From Parvularculaceae bacterium (GTDB lineage Bacteria > Pseudomonadota > Alphaproteobacteria > Caulobacterales > Parvularculaceae): a DNA stretch of 64,000 nucleotides. The position numbers and the translations under genes are program-made. Location: assembly GCA_021776475.1 (NCBI GenBank), contig JAJFFV010000002.1, positions 62,001 through 126,000 of the forward strand, written 5' to 3'. Shown here piece by piece: positions 8,682-18,202 of this stretch (its first letter is position 1; each line of letters opens with the position of its first letter). The notes under the pieces were generated by a model that saw nothing but the letters and a program-made list of their open reading frames with translations, was not told where the DNA came from and did not search any database.

Positions 8682-9467
8682 TTAATTCTCCTGCACCCAG
8701 CCGGGTCGACGCTTCTCCATAAACGCGTTGAAGCCTTCTTTTGCTTCCTCGCTACGCCGGCTCTTGGCTGTCCGGCGCGCGGCTTCTTCAATAAGGTATT
8801 TGTCCAGCGGCCGGTCTTCACAATAAGCGATCATATCTTTGCATGTGGACAAGGCACCTGGACCGCCGAGCAACAGCTGATCGATAAACCCCTGAATGGT
8901 TTGTTCCAGTTGAGCGCGCATCGAGACAGCATGGATCAGGTTTATTTCGCGCGCACGTGCAGGTGACAAACGCTCTCCGGTCATCAGGTATCTTTTCGCC
9001 AAATGCGGTCCTATCGCTTTGATGATGAACGGGGCCACGATAGCTGGCGCGGCGCCAAGATGCACGGCGGGCAGGGAGAAGTAAGCTTCTTCGCTGGCGA
9101 CCGAAATATCGCAGCATGAGGCAAGAGCAACGCCGCCGCCAATACAGGGCCCGTCAACAACCGCAATTGTTGGCAGATTGAGGGTTTTGACGGTCAGCAG
9201 CAGGTGCGCTAGTCGCCGCCCATCAACACTCGGTCCGGCCTTGGCCATTTTCTCCATCCAGGCGATGTCGAGACCGGCACAGAAACATTGATTGGCACCG
9301 CGGATGACAACAACACGTAAACCCACAGTGCTGTTGAAAGAAGCGATAGTGCTTGTCATTTCGTTGATAAGCTCGTCGTTGAGTGCGTTACAGACATCCG
9401 GGCGGTTGAGGGTCAGGTTTGCGACCCCTTTGTCGTCGATCTCCAGAAGTACTGTTTTGTCGGTCAT
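8682..9467 (-). CDS. Enoyl-CoA hydratase/isomerase family protein (LiuC-like), catalytic Glu replaced
   Basis: Crotonase-fold protein of 261 aa, closest in pattern to methylglutaconyl-CoA hydratase-like proteins of the leucine degradation pathway. The oxyanion-hole segments are present: CFCAGLDIAWMEKMA (about 62-76) and GPCIGGGVALASCCDISVAS (about 106-125). The stretch that normally supplies the catalytic Glu (T-E-V-x-L-G) reads PAVHLG, so the acid is Ala, and the other crotonase Glu position (GGxE) is Val. It may be a non-hydratase member or have a changed activity. It stands alone, convergent with the channel gene; no other leucine-pathway genes are nearby. Confidence 0.85.
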   Translation of the reverse strand: MTDKTVLLEIDDKGVANLTLNRPDVCNALNDELINEMTSTIASFNSTVGLRVVVIRGANQCFCAGLDIAWMEKMAKAGPSVDGRRLAHLLLTVKTLNLPTIAVVDGPCIGGGVALASCCDISVASEEAYFSLPAVHLGAAPAIVAPFIIKAIGPHLAKRYLMTGERLSPARAREINLIHAVSMRAQLEQTIQGFIDQLLLGGPGALSTCKDMIAYCEDRPLDKYLIEEAARRTAKSRRSEEAKEGFNAFMEKRRPGWVQEN

Positions 9468-9540
9468 GGCAAACTTGCATCCAGTGGTTGTTAGATGAAC
9501 ACCCTAACGGCTGCCTGGCCGCCTGCAAAGGACAAGTATG

Positions 9541-10761
9541 TCAGGCGTAAAACCGGCGCTTCCGCGCCAGGGCGGCCCGGCGGATGAAATATTTTGCCAG
9601 CGGGCGTGACGATAGCCTTGTGCCGAGGATGCCAATGACGATGCTGGTTGCACCAATCGTCATCACCATCTCCTGATCGGCAATTGCCGGACTGTCGATC
9701 AGGCCAAGCAGATACAAAGCCGAGGCTGCACCGGGTGCGCCGCCAAACCAGGCTAGAAAACTGCGCTCTTCCGTAGGCAGAGCGAGAGGTTGCAATGCGA
9801 CCAGCCGTGGAACAACGCGCAGCAGTGTGACAGCACTCAGTGCGAAAAAAACAATCAATGTATCTGCAAACAACAGGCGCGGCCCTAGGATCACACCAAA
9901 CATTGCGTATGCTGCAGGTTTTGCCAATTGTTCCAGGTGCCGGAAGATGAAAAGCCGTTCAGCAGATTTCATATGGGCTTCTTCCGACCAAATGAGGCCC
10001 GCCGCACCGGCGGCGATAATCGCACTGCCACCGAGCATGGGCGCAAACAGAAATGCTGCAATACCGACCCCAACCGAGAAATAAAGGGCGCGTGATCTTG
10101 GGTTGCGGCGGCGCAACCAGTTAAACGCTCGTCCACCCAGCAATCCAAGAGTGCCGCCGATCGTAAAACCAATTGCTGCATCAAATATGCCGGCTTCAAA
10201 TGCGTTTCCCTGAGCGCCGAATGGCGTTAGTGCCGCCGTCTCGATCATCATGACCAGCGGCAGACCAATCGCAAGGCAGGCAGCGCTTTCGATTGCGACC
10301 GTAGACTTGACTTCGGTTGAAACAGACGAGTCGATAATTATGCGCCGATCAATCGTGGCACCGTTCAGCATCAGCGCCGCGCCGATAATGAGCGCTGACC
10401 AGATCGTCAATGATGGCAACAAAACAAACGCCGACATGGAGGCAGCGACAAGGAATACAGGACCGGCAATAATCGCAAGACGCAACGCTGCGACGCAGTG
10501 TTTGTGCAAGGTGCTCAGACGAAATTGCAGAGCTGCGGCAAACACCAACATCGCCAGAAAAGCATCTGCAAGCGTGCTGACATATTCGGGATCTGACATC
10601 GGTAAGCCTGCGAACCGGTAAGCAATGCCAATGGTAACAGACACGCAGACAATAATTGCCGGGCGTTTAATCAGCGATTTCAGGATGCCAAGTCGCGCAA
10701 GTGCCAGGAGGCTGATGCTCAGCAGTACTATCGACACAAAGAGGATCCATTCGGAAGGCAT
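9541..10761 (-). CDS. Cation:proton antiporter, CPA1-like
   Basis: 406 aa, about 12 hydrophobic segments from the N-terminus onward, typical of the sodium/proton exchanger fold (NhaP/KefB group). The central region MLNGATIDRR followed by VAIESAACLAIGLPLVMM corresponds to the place where NhaP-type transporters carry their ND or ESxxND motif. Here ND is missing and ES is retained, so transport stoichiometry or ion choice may differ. A short basic C-terminal tail (RRAALARKRRF) replaces the regulatory domains of larger members. It is monocistronic, divergent from no close neighbour. Substrate ion is not deducible. Confidence 0.8.
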   Translation of the reverse strand: MPSEWILFVSIVLLSISLLALARLGILKSLIKRPAIIVCVSVTIGIAYRFAGLPMSDPEYVSTLADAFLAMLVFAAALQFRLSTLHKHCVAALRLAIIAGPVFLVAASMSAFVLLPSLTIWSALIIGAALMLNGATIDRRIIIDSSVSTEVKSTVAIESAACLAIGLPLVMMIETAALTPFGAQGNAFEAGIFDAAIGFTIGGTLGLLGGRAFNWLRRRNPRSRALYFSVGVGIAAFLFAPMLGGSAIIAAGAAGLIWSEEAHMKSAERLFIFRHLEQLAKPAAYAMFGVILGPRLLFADTLIVFFALSAVTLLRVVPRLVALQPLALPTEERSFLAWFGGAPGAASALYLLGLIDSPAIADQEMVMTIGATSIVIGILGTRLSSRPLAKYFIRRAALARKRRFYA

Positions 10762-10887
10762 ACAACAGAATTACAAACTTTGGGGGAGCCTGAGGTGATG
10801 CGAGGTTTTACGCAAACGCTTTTTTCTGCCGGCAGGACAAGGTCAGGTGACCGATTAAATTCACCGATATCTTTAAAATGTGAGAAA

Positions 10888-12939
10888 CTACGGTCGCGAC
10901 GCGCGCAGGCTTTCGGGCAGGTCCAGCTCTGCGCCCGTGTCAAGCCACTCTTCTGCGTCCTGTGCCGCTTTGGTCGTTTGCCATTTGCGTTTCCATGTTC
11001 TTGGCCAGAAATGCGTGATCCGAAATTTTCGCTGGAAGAAATTTTTGCGCTTTACTGTGACCGCTGGCCGCAGAAGTTTTTCCGCGATGTGGCGCTCAGT
11101 GCTGTCCAGTTCGAGCAGATCATCTATATGTTCGTCGTGGAGTCCGGTTGGGTCGAGTTCTTCTGTATCCTGAAACGCTTCGTCGAGGATTTCGTCTTCA
11201 GATCTGAGTTCAACTTCTTCCGGAGCAACAGACCATTCGTGAACCGGTTGGAACACAAAATTTTTGGTGAATATTTTCTCTGGCCTCGGCGTATCGACAG
11301 CGTCCGCCGGAAAAGCGCCAGCTTCGGCAAATTTCACGGTAAACTCATCTTCGGGCGTAATATCGCGGAGCGCCACTTCGGACAACGATACTTCCGTTGT
11401 TTCCGTCTCGATACCGGCCAGATTGAGGTCTGACGAGACTGGCATCGTCATCAAGCTGGATTTAGAGGCCTCGCTGGGCGCCTCGTCGCTATTGGTTTCT
11501 GCTACCGTCGGCTCAGCTGGTTCGGTCTGCGAAATTTCGTTGTCGACGTCATCGCTTATGGCTTCCAGTTCGATGTCGCCGGGATTCGGCTCCTCACTGA
11601 GGACGTCAGCCGTTGTTATCGCAACTGCCTCGACCGTGTTGCGTCCCAATGCTGAATTGGCAAGAGGGCCGCCCAACAGAAGTCCGGCTTCCGGCGCCGT
11701 ATCGTCGCCCTCGGACGAGGTTGGGGTTTCATCCACAACAGGTATTTCTTCCGTGAGCGGATCTTCGTAGGTTTGGGTAAGCCGCTCCTGCAGCTTGCGG
11801 GCATTTTCTTCCGCGTCGCGCTTAGCTGCCGCTTCTGTCAGCCGCCGCTGTTTTTGTTCCAGCTCAATTTGTGCTTTTTCCGCTGCAGCTCTGAGAGCAG
11901 TAGCCTTCTTCATGGCACGCTGTTTCGCGACCATTTGCGCCTTACGTTTTTTTAGGCGGGCGGCTTTGGCTGCGTCCAGGCGCGCCTGCGCGGCTTTTGC
12001 TTCATCCGCAGGTTTGTCCAGCAATAGGCTCTCAGGTTCTTCGTCGCTTTCATCGTCTTCTAGAACGACAGGTCCGGGGGTAGGAGCTCCTTCAGGCTTG
12101 CCCATCATCGTGTTCAATTGGGCATCAGTAAGCGCATCGAGAGAAAGCGCTGATCGCACTTCGTTGATACAACCGATCTGAAAAGTGTTTGCCTCGCCAA
12201 CGCCAGCAAGATAGTTGCCCTGCGCCGCCATAAATCCAAGACTGGCAAGCGCCTGCAGAGAGGCCTGGTCCTCGACGCCGACTGCGACCGTGCAGGCATT
12301 GTTGGCATGCGCCAATTCCAGAAGTTCTGAAATGGCGGTCAGGCCCGGTCCGCCGCGCACAGTCCGGGCAAATCGCAAGATCGCAGAGCCGCCGGTTTTT
12401 ACTTCGTCAAACGGAAATGGCTTGATTTCACGCAGCACGTCATTGGCGCGACCGCGTACTTCCACCGCTAGTCTGGTGCCAACTTTTTTCAGGTTCGCAA
12501 AACAGACGGCCGCGTTTTCGATCGAAACATTGGCCGGTGCGTTAGGGCATTCCAGAGTCATCAGTTTTGGGTCGAATTCTTCGTGCGTCAACAGACCGGA
12601 CAGCCAAGTTGGGAAAGTATCGTCGGTCAGGTCCGAAAAAGCGAGATTGACTGAGAAACCGGGACCATTGCTGCCGCGCCATGCCTTGTACTCACGGAGC
12701 GCTCTTTTGATCACGTAGCGGGTCAGTTCATTCATTCGACCCTGATTTTCGAAAAATGAGATAAACGCGCCGGGCGGCAAAACGCCAAGTCCCGGATGCA
12801 CCCAGCGCACAAATGCTTCCATGCGCAGCAGCGCCCCATCAGACAAGCTGAAAATAGGCTGGAAGATCACCTCGAAATGGTTGTTATTCAAGGCGTTATC
12901 GATGTCGATATTTGTCAGCCGAACAGCCTGCGCGCCCAT
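10888..12939 (-). CDS. Degenerate EAL-domain protein with long acidic C-terminal extension
   Basis: 683 aa. Residues about 10-260 match an EAL phosphodiesterase domain (FQPIFSLSDG, MEAFVRWVHP, SVNLAFSD, GVEDQASLQALASLGF). The first metal Glu (EAF for EAL) and the Asn of SVNL are kept, but the DDFGxGYSSL metal pair is replaced by EVRGRAN and the KID motif reads KTG. c-di-GMP hydrolysis is therefore unlikely; a binding or scaffold role is more plausible. The rest is a charged, Ala/Lys-rich coiled region (about 330-400), a long acidic disordered stretch, and a short C-terminal segment. The ATG at 12939 has AGGAG ten bases upstream; an ATG 14 codons earlier has a weaker site. Confidence 0.85.
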   Translation of the reverse strand: MGAQAVRLTNIDIDNALNNNHFEVIFQPIFSLSDGALLRMEAFVRWVHPGLGVLPPGAFISFFENQGRMNELTRYVIKRALREYKAWRGSNGPGFSVNLAFSDLTDDTFPTWLSGLLTHEEFDPKLMTLECPNAPANVSIENAAVCFANLKKVGTRLAVEVRGRANDVLREIKPFPFDEVKTGGSAILRFARTVRGGPGLTAISELLELAHANNACTVAVGVEDQASLQALASLGFMAAQGNYLAGVGEANTFQIGCINEVRSALSLDALTDAQLNTMMGKPEGAPTPGPVVLEDDESDEEPESLLLDKPADEAKAAQARLDAAKAARLKKRKAQMVAKQRAMKKATALRAAAEKAQIELEQKQRRLTEAAAKRDAEENARKLQERLTQTYEDPLTEEIPVVDETPTSSEGDDTAPEAGLLLGGPLANSALGRNTVEAVAITTADVLSEEPNPGDIELEAISDDVDNEISQTEPAEPTVAETNSDEAPSEASKSSLMTMPVSSDLNLAGIETETTEVSLSEVALRDITPEDEFTVKFAEAGAFPADAVDTPRPEKIFTKNFVFQPVHEWSVAPEEVELRSEDEILDEAFQDTEELDPTGLHDEHIDDLLELDSTERHIAEKLLRPAVTVKRKNFFQRKFRITHFWPRTWKRKWQTTKAAQDAEEWLDTGAELDLPESLRASRP

Positions 12940-13290
12940 AAACTCATTTCTCCTGCCTATTTGCCGTCTCTCATTAGCCAAAGGCGGTTTTTAAGCCGTA
13001 AAATAAAGGCTCAATCTTAAAACCGTCTAAACAGGCATTGGGCTTTAGGCACTACGACGCTGTATGCGCTGAGTCGGGGAATGGTGAGGAGGGTTTTTTG
13101 CTCGCGTTGTTGTGATCGACCACTCAACTCGGCGGCGTGGATTGTCGCATTCCTGCCGCATTTTGTCCGCACGAGGGCCGAGCTCCCAAGAGTATTCTTG
13201 GGAACAGCGGCGGTGTTGCTGCCTTCTCTCCCCCTTTCAGGCCTGCACCGCCGCCAGTGGCCTTGCTTCTTATTCAGCATTTTTCGATAC
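12940..13290. other. Intergenic stretch without a supported gene
   Basis: About 350 bases between the EAL protein start and the icd terminator. I see no open frame with a credible start and family pattern. The only structure is a 7-bp inverted repeat (TCCCAAG, six-base spacer, CTTGGGA) at 13184-13203, not followed by a T-run on either strand. The promoter of the minus-strand EAL gene should lie near 12950-13020. Confidence 0.5.
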
Positions 13291-13319
13291 AAAAAAACCG
13301 GGCACCAGGCCCGGTTTTC
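13291..13319 (-). terminator. Rho-independent terminator of icd
   Basis: Read on the minus strand, AAACCGGGC, a short loop and GCCCGGTTT form a GC-rich hairpin running into seven T residues, 18 bases after the icd stop. This is a textbook intrinsic terminator. Confidence 0.9.
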
Positions 13320-13336
13320 AATATTTTGCAGATGCT

Positions 13337-14548
13337 TTAGCCCATGCTTTTCTGAAAGTTTTTATCCACCTGGTCGAGGAATCCCGTTGTCGTGAGCCAG
13401 CTTTGCTCGGCCCCAATCAGGAGGGCGAGGTCTTTTGTCATATGGCCGCCTTCGACCGTTTTAATGACCGTGTCTTCGAGCTTCTCGCCGAACTTGCTGA
13501 CCTCCGGTGTGCCGTCTAGCTCGCCGCGTTTTTTGAGCGCACGGGTCCAGGCAAAAATCGACGCGATGGAGTTGGTCGAGGTTTCCTCGCCGCGCTGATG
13601 GGCACGGTAGTGACGGGTGACTGTGCCGTGCGCCGCCTCAGCTTCTGCAGTATTGCCATCCGGGGTCAGCAGGACCGATGTCATCAGACCAAGCGACCCA
13701 TACCCTTGTGCGACGGTGTCGGATTGTACGTCTCCGTCGTAGTTTTTGCAGGCCCAAACATAACCGCCCGACCATTTCAGGCAGGAGGCGACCATGTCGT
13801 CGATCAGGCGGTGCTCGTAGGTTTGGCCGATTGCCTTGAACTGCTCTGCGAATTCTTTCTCAAAGATTTCCTCAAACAGATCTTTAAACCGGCCATCGTA
13901 TTTTTTCATGATGGTGTTCTTGGTCGACAAATAGACCGGATATTTGCGCTGCAAACCGTAGTTAAAACAGGCACGAGCGAAATCCCGGATCGAATCGTCG
14001 AGGTTATACATCGCCATTGTAATACCGGCACTCGGTGCTTCAAACACCGGCTCTTCAATCACGTCGCCGTTTTCGCCTTCCCATTTCAGGGTCAGTTTTC
14101 CTTTACCAGGGAATAGAAAGTCGGTTGCCCTGTACTGGTCGCCAAACGCATGACGGCCAATAATGATCGGCTTCGTCCAGCCAGGGACAAGCCGCGGCAC
14201 GTTTTTCATGATAATGGGCTCACGGAAAACCACGCCGCCAAGAATGTTCCGGATTGTGCCGTTGGGCGACTTCCACATTTTTTTCAGACCGAATTCCTCA
14301 ACCCGCGCTTCGTCCGGTGTGATAGTTGCGCATTTGACGCCGACATTATGTTCCTTGATCGCCATTGCAGCATCAATGGTCACCTGATCGTCTGTCGCAT
14401 CGCGATGCTCCATGCCGAGATCGTAATAGTGTAGATCGACATCGAGATAGGGGTGGATGTATTTGTCCTTGATCATCTGCCAGATGATCCGTGTCATCTC
14501 GTCACCGTCCATCTCAATGATAGGATTTTTAACTTTGATTTTTGCCAT
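13337..14548 (-). CDS. icd: NADP-dependent isocitrate dehydrogenase
   Basis: TCA-cycle enzyme converting isocitrate to 2-oxoglutarate and CO2 with NADPH formation, 403 aa. The sequence starts with [18 protein letters not shown] and contains [21 protein letters not shown] (substrate-binding Ser/Asn) and [14 protein letters not shown]. This is the dimeric, eukaryote-like subtype common in alphaproteobacteria, not the E. coli type. The metal-binding segment [18 protein letters not shown] and the NADP loop [12 protein letters not shown] are intact. It is monocistronic with its own terminator and divergent from trmJ. Confidence 0.98.
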   Translation of the reverse strand: MAKIKVKNPIIEMDGDEMTRIIWQMIKDKYIHPYLDVDLHYYDLGMEHRDATDDQVTIDAAMAIKEHNVGVKCATITPDEARVEEFGLKKMWKSPNGTIRNILGGVVFREPIIMKNVPRLVPGWTKPIIIGRHAFGDQYRATDFLFPGKGKLTLKWEGENGDVIEEPVFEAPSAGITMAMYNLDDSIRDFARACFNYGLQRKYPVYLSTKNTIMKKYDGRFKDLFEEIFEKEFAEQFKAIGQTYEHRLIDDMVASCLKWSGGYVWACKNYDGDVQSDTVAQGYGSLGLMTSVLLTPDGNTAEAEAAHGTVTRHYRAHQRGEETSTNSIASIFAWTRALKKRGELDGTPEVSKFGEKLEDTVIKTVEGGHMTKDLALLIGAEQSWLTTTGFLDQVDKNFQKSMG

Positions 14549-14645
14549 GGAAATATCTACCCCGTTGGTAAGCTTTAGAATTATTGGAATCGGATGAGCG
14601 GGCTATAGCACCCGGCTCGCCGGGGATAAAGGGGCGCGTCATAAT

Positions 14646-15404
14646 ATGTCTGTGATGCAGAAAAGTGGCCTCGGGCCAGGGCCGCTGATCATTCTCGTCG
14701 AACCACAAATGGGCGAGAACATTGGCGCTGCCGCCCGGGCCATGCTCAATTTCGGCCTGACGGGCCTGCGCTTGGTAAAACCACGTGACGGCTGGCCCAA
14801 CGCCAAAGCTGGTGCCATGGCGGCAGGTGCCGCCGCCGTCATCGACAATGCGCGAGTCTTCGGCAACCTCGAAGAGGCGATCGCCGATTGCCAGTATGTG
14901 TTGGCAACCACGGCCCGAAAGCGCGAGTTGCACCTGCCGGTTTTTGAGCCGCCAGCAGCAGCCGAGCAACTTCATCATCGGATCGACGCTGATCAGACCT
15001 GCGCCATATTGTTCGGCCCCGAGCGGGCGGGGCTTGCAACAGAGCATGTGGCTTTGGCGCATGGAATATTTACGATCCCGGTTAACCCTGCTTTCTCGTC
15101 CATTAACCTGGGCGCGTCAGTTTTGCTGGCGGCGTATGAATGGGGCTGCGCCGCCGGGCGAACCCAAAGCTTTGGTAGTCGAATAGATACCGCAACAGCT
15201 GCAACACAAGGCGATGTGGACGGCCTTGTTGGGCATCTCGTTTCGGCGCTAAAAGATACAGGTTATTTTTACCCACCGGAAAAGCGCGAAGTGATGGAGC
15301 GCAACATAAGGACTGTGCTGACCCGCGTTGAATTTGCACAAAATGAAATCCACTTGTTGCGCGGTGTCGTCAAGGCGCTGTCAGAAAAGCGGCGCGGTAA
15401 ATGA
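14646..15404 (+). CDS. trmJ: tRNA (cytidine/uridine-2'-O-)methyltransferase TrmJ-like (SPOUT family)
   Basis: 252 aa. SPOUT-fold RNA 2'-O-methyltransferase that modifies position 32 of the tRNA anticodon loop. Motif 1 is PQMGENIGAAARAMLNFG, motif 2 is CAILFGPERAGLATEHV, and motif 3 is NPAFSSINLGASVLLAAYEW; together they form the trefoil-knot S-adenosylmethionine site. A C-terminal helical extension follows, as in TrmJ. It overlaps the following transporter gene by ATGA. TrmJ is preferred over other SpoU members because of the length and the spaced motifs. Confidence 0.9.
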   Translation: MSVMQKSGLGPGPLIILVEPQMGENIGAAARAMLNFGLTGLRLVKPRDGWPNAKAGAMAAGAAAVIDNARVFGNLEEAIADCQYVLATTARKRELHLPVFEPPAAAEQLHHRIDADQTCAILFGPERAGLATEHVALAHGIFTIPVNPAFSSINLGASVLLAAYEWGCAAGRTQSFGSRIDTATAATQGDVDGLVGHLVSALKDTGYFYPPEKREVMERNIRTVLTRVEFAQNEIHLLRGVVKALSEKRRGK

Positions 15405-16249
15405 GCACCAGTCTTCTCGCCGTCCTTTGTATGTTGGTGTCTGCGTTTGGACATGCGGTCATGAACACCTTTAACAAAGGTGCAGATGACAAGGTCCTGT
15501 TTCGGGGCGTTTTTCTGGCGATCGGTGCAACGTGTTCTCTACCCGTCGTATTTTTTCTTCCACAACCTTCGCCAGAGGTCTGGCGCCATCTGAACATCTC
15601 TCTGGTTCTGCACGGCGCCTATACATGGTTTTTCCTGAGCGCGCTCAAGCGCGGGGATATGGGGCTGGTTTATCCGATCATGCGGGGGCTAGCGCCTGTG
15701 CTGGCGGCTATGGTCGCCCTGATCTTTCTTGGTGAAAAGGTCAGTATCCTGGCTGTCGTTGCCCTTGTTGGTGCCAGTCTCACACTCATTGCTTTTGCCT
15801 GGCCGGCAAGAGGCGGTGTGATCAACCGGCCAGCCGTCACATATGCCCTGCTCAGTGCGATGATGATCGCCTGTTACAGCGTCAATGATGCCGCCGGCGT
15901 CCGGGCAATGGGCAATCCGTTTGTCTATATCGCCTGGTTTTTTATTTCGGTCAGTTTGCCGATTGCGCTTTTCTGTTTCTGGCTACGCCGGGATGTCATT
16001 AGAGCCGAAGTGCCAAAACTCATTCGTACGGCATTCTTCGCCTCGCTGACCGGTTTTGGCAGTTATGTTCTTGCCCTCTACGCTTTTTCTCTTGCCTCAG
16101 TTGCCACAATGGTTTCGATGCGAGAGACGAGCGTGATCTTTGGTGCGGTCCTCGCCACTGTAGTTCTGAAGGAACAGTTCGGCGCCCGGCGGATTGTGCT
16201 CGCCGCCCTACTTGCCGGTTGCCTCATTCTTCTGCAGACGGCAAGCTGA
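15401..16249 (+). CDS. EamA/DMT-family transporter
   Basis: 282 aa with ten predicted TM helices arranged as two five-helix EamA repeats; the first repeat ends with LVYPIMRGLAPVLAAMVALIFLGEKVS and the second with MRETSVIFGAVLATVVLKEQFG. Drug/metabolite superfamily permease of unknown substrate. Its start overlaps the trmJ stop (ATGA), so it is in the same transcript. The Glu-containing ends of each repeat (GEK, KEQ) are typical of the family. Confidence 0.88.
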   Translation: MSTSLLAVLCMLVSAFGHAVMNTFNKGADDKVLFRGVFLAIGATCSLPVVFFLPQPSPEVWRHLNISLVLHGAYTWFFLSALKRGDMGLVYPIMRGLAPVLAAMVALIFLGEKVSILAVVALVGASLTLIAFAWPARGGVINRPAVTYALLSAMMIACYSVNDAAGVRAMGNPFVYIAWFFISVSLPIALFCFWLRRDVIRAEVPKLIRTAFFASLTGFGSYVLALYAFSLASVATMVSMRETSVIFGAVLATVVLKEQFGARRIVLAALLAGCLILLQTAS

Positions 16250-16275
16250 GCGCGCCGTCAACAAGGGAACGAGCT

Positions 16276-17016
16276 ATGGCAAACCTGAGCAATGTTGAGA
16301 AACTGGACCAGGCAGCCGATCTGCACGATCATCGCTTTCGTTATTATGATCTCTGTATGTCCGCATTTGTCGCTATTCTAATTTGCTCCAACCTTATCGG
16401 CGCGGCCAAATTATCGCAGGTGGACCTACCGTTCATCGGCACCCAGATTTTCGGTGCCGGTATTCTGTTTTTTCCATTATCGTATGTTCTGGGAGACGTG
16501 CTGACCGAAGTATATGGTTATGCGCGGGCAAGGCGAGTGATTTGGGCCGGCTTTGCTGCCGTCATCTTCATGGCAGTTATGAGTTGGGTTGTCGTTGCTT
16601 TGCCGCCTGCTGATATCTGGACCGGGCAGGCCGCTTATGTGGAAGTATTCGGTCTGACGCCGCGCATCGTTTTTGCCTCGATTGTGGCGTTTTGGGCTGG
16701 AGAACTCGCCAACGCTTTCGTCATGGCGAGGATGAAAGTGTGGACACAGGGCAAACACCTTTGGACGCGGACAATTGGCTCAACGGTGGTCGGGCAGGGC
16801 GTGGACTCGCTTCTGTTTTACCCGATCGCATTTCTTGGTGTCTGGACAACAGGCGCCGTCGTGACCGTTCTTATCACCAACTATTTTCTGAAAGTCCTAT
16901 GGGAAGCAATCCTGACACCGGTGACTTATGGCATCGTTGGCATTTTGAAACGGATCGAGGGCGTAGATGTGTATGACCGCGACACCAATTTCACGCCGTT
17001 TTCGGTGAGGTCATAA
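16276..17016 (+). CDS. yhhQ: Queuosine precursor transporter (YhhQ, VUT family)
   Basis: 246 aa membrane protein with about six TM helices. Recognisable landmarks are ICSNLIGAAKL near the N-terminus, FPLSYVLGDVLTEVYGY, FWAGELANAFVMARMKV, and GSTVVGQGVDSLLFYPIAF. YhhQ imports 7-cyano-7-deazaguanine or 7-aminomethyl-7-deazaguanine, precursors of queuosine in tRNA. Its position after trmJ fits a tRNA-modification theme, though the EamA gene lies between. The ATG at 16276 has AAGGGA nearby; the longer open frame upstream overlaps the EamA gene and is not used. Confidence 0.92.
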   Translation: MANLSNVEKLDQAADLHDHRFRYYDLCMSAFVAILICSNLIGAAKLSQVDLPFIGTQIFGAGILFFPLSYVLGDVLTEVYGYARARRVIWAGFAAVIFMAVMSWVVVALPPADIWTGQAAYVEVFGLTPRIVFASIVAFWAGELANAFVMARMKVWTQGKHLWTRTIGSTVVGQGVDSLLFYPIAFLGVWTTGAVVTVLITNYFLKVLWEAILTPVTYGIVGILKRIEGVDVYDRDTNFTPFSVRS

Positions 17017-17017
17017 T

Positions 17018-17785
17018 ATGGCCCACCCATGGACAATAAGCGTTCTTGCCGGGTTCATCTTTCACCTTTTACCGACTTTCGTCCACGCGACAGAGGCGCC
17101 GCGTACCGGCGAATTCAGGATCGAGCGCACTTCCAGAGACTTAATGGGCGCAGTTGATGCGGCATCTTATGCGTCCGTTCTGGCGGCTGATCTGCCGATT
17201 GAATGGGATGTCTATGTGCCGGCGAGTAATGATGCGGCATCACCGGCCGGGGTCTTTGTTTATATCAGCCCGACACCGTCAGGAGAAATTCCCGAACTTT
17301 GGAAAAGAGTAATCGACGATCACAATCTGATCTGGATAAGCGCCCGCAAATCCGGCAATTCAGCCGCTTTTGCGCGGCGCGCCATGTACACCATTCTCGG
17401 ACTTACGGCACTGCAGGAAGAGTACATTCTTGATAAAGATCGGTTTTACCTTGGGGGTTATTCCGGCGGTGGCCGGGCCGCCAGTATAGTCTCAACGACC
17501 TATCCGACGCTGTTCAGCGGTGCTGTTTATATCTGCGGTGCCAACTTCTGGCAGATGGAAGACGAAGCGATGCTGGTTGAAGTAAGAAACAATCGTTATG
17601 TGTTCATCACAGGACATCAGGATTTTAACCGCCAGGAAACGAAGCGACGGTTCAACGATTACAAAAATGCCGGTGCAAAGAACATCAAATTGGTGGACCT
17701 GTCCTACCTGACCCACGACCTGCCGCGGGCACCCGAGTTCGAAGAGGCAATTAAATTCCTCGATGAACGAGAGACACTGCAATAG
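17018..17785 (+). CDS. Secreted alpha/beta-hydrolase-like protein
   Basis: 255 aa. A signal peptide (about residues 1-25, ending VHA) precedes a region with a probable nucleophile elbow GYSGGGRAAS (about 147-156) following DRFYLGG. This matches the pattern of secreted esterases related to feruloyl esterase and PHB depolymerase-like proteins. A possible catalytic His is in LTHDLPRAPEF near the C-terminus. It starts one base after the yhhQ stop, with GAGG seven bases upstream, so it is probably the last gene of the trmJ transcript. Substrate unknown. Confidence 0.65.
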   Translation: MAHPWTISVLAGFIFHLLPTFVHATEAPRTGEFRIERTSRDLMGAVDAASYASVLAADLPIEWDVYVPASNDAASPAGVFVYISPTPSGEIPELWKRVIDDHNLIWISARKSGNSAAFARRAMYTILGLTALQEEYILDKDRFYLGGYSGGGRAASIVSTTYPTLFSGAVYICGANFWQMEDEAMLVEVRNNRYVFITGHQDFNRQETKRRFNDYKNAGAKNIKLVDLSYLTHDLPRAPEFEEAIKFLDERETLQ

Positions 17786-17800
17786 AGGGCGTGCGCGAAA

Positions 17801-18199
17801 TTAAACCAACAACTTCCCGAGTTTCTTCGGCGCAACCGCGCGATAGCTTTGGACAATCCATTCTTTCAGCATGTCGACTGGTACATCTTCCTCGAGTGTG
17901 AAAGTCGATGAGACCCAGCCTGATTTGCCAAGGCCATACCCGGTCGGTTTGGTGAAAGGGAGCTCCAATGCCATTTCGGCGGAGATTGGTAGTTTCATTG
18001 ATAGGCCGAGATAGCCCTTGTCCGTCTTTGTGCCAGAGATGAAGACAAACGTCTTCTTGCGGACTTTAATTGCCGGGTGCCCCCAAGGCAGTTCTTCAAC
18101 TGCTTCAGGAAGCGTCAGAGCGTAGGCGCGCAATGCTGCCTGAGCTTTTTTCAGAGAACCCTTGAGCGGGATGGGTTTTTTCTCGTCAACGGCGGCCAC
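17801..18199 (-). CDS. MmcQ/YjbR-family protein
   Basis: 132 aa. Contains [26 protein letters not shown] and a C-terminal [10 protein letters not shown], matching the YjbR/MmcQ family (a CyaY-like fold, sometimes described as DNA-binding, of unclear function). The GTG start at 18199 has GGAGG seven bases upstream and lies three bases after the AbgT stop, so the two are cotranscribed. Confidence 0.85.
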   Translation of the reverse strand: MAAVDEKKPIPLKGSLKKAQAALRAYALTLPEAVEELPWGHPAIKVRKKTFVFISGTKTDKGYLGLSMKLPISAEMALELPFTKPTGYGLGKSGWVSSTFTLEEDVPVDMLKEWIVQSYRAVAPKKLGKLLV

Positions 18200-18202
18200 C
18201 GC

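Noticed and set aside
13184-13203. Inverted repeat as a terminator
   Set aside because: 7-bp stem without a following T-run on either strand; the real icd terminator is at 13291-13319.
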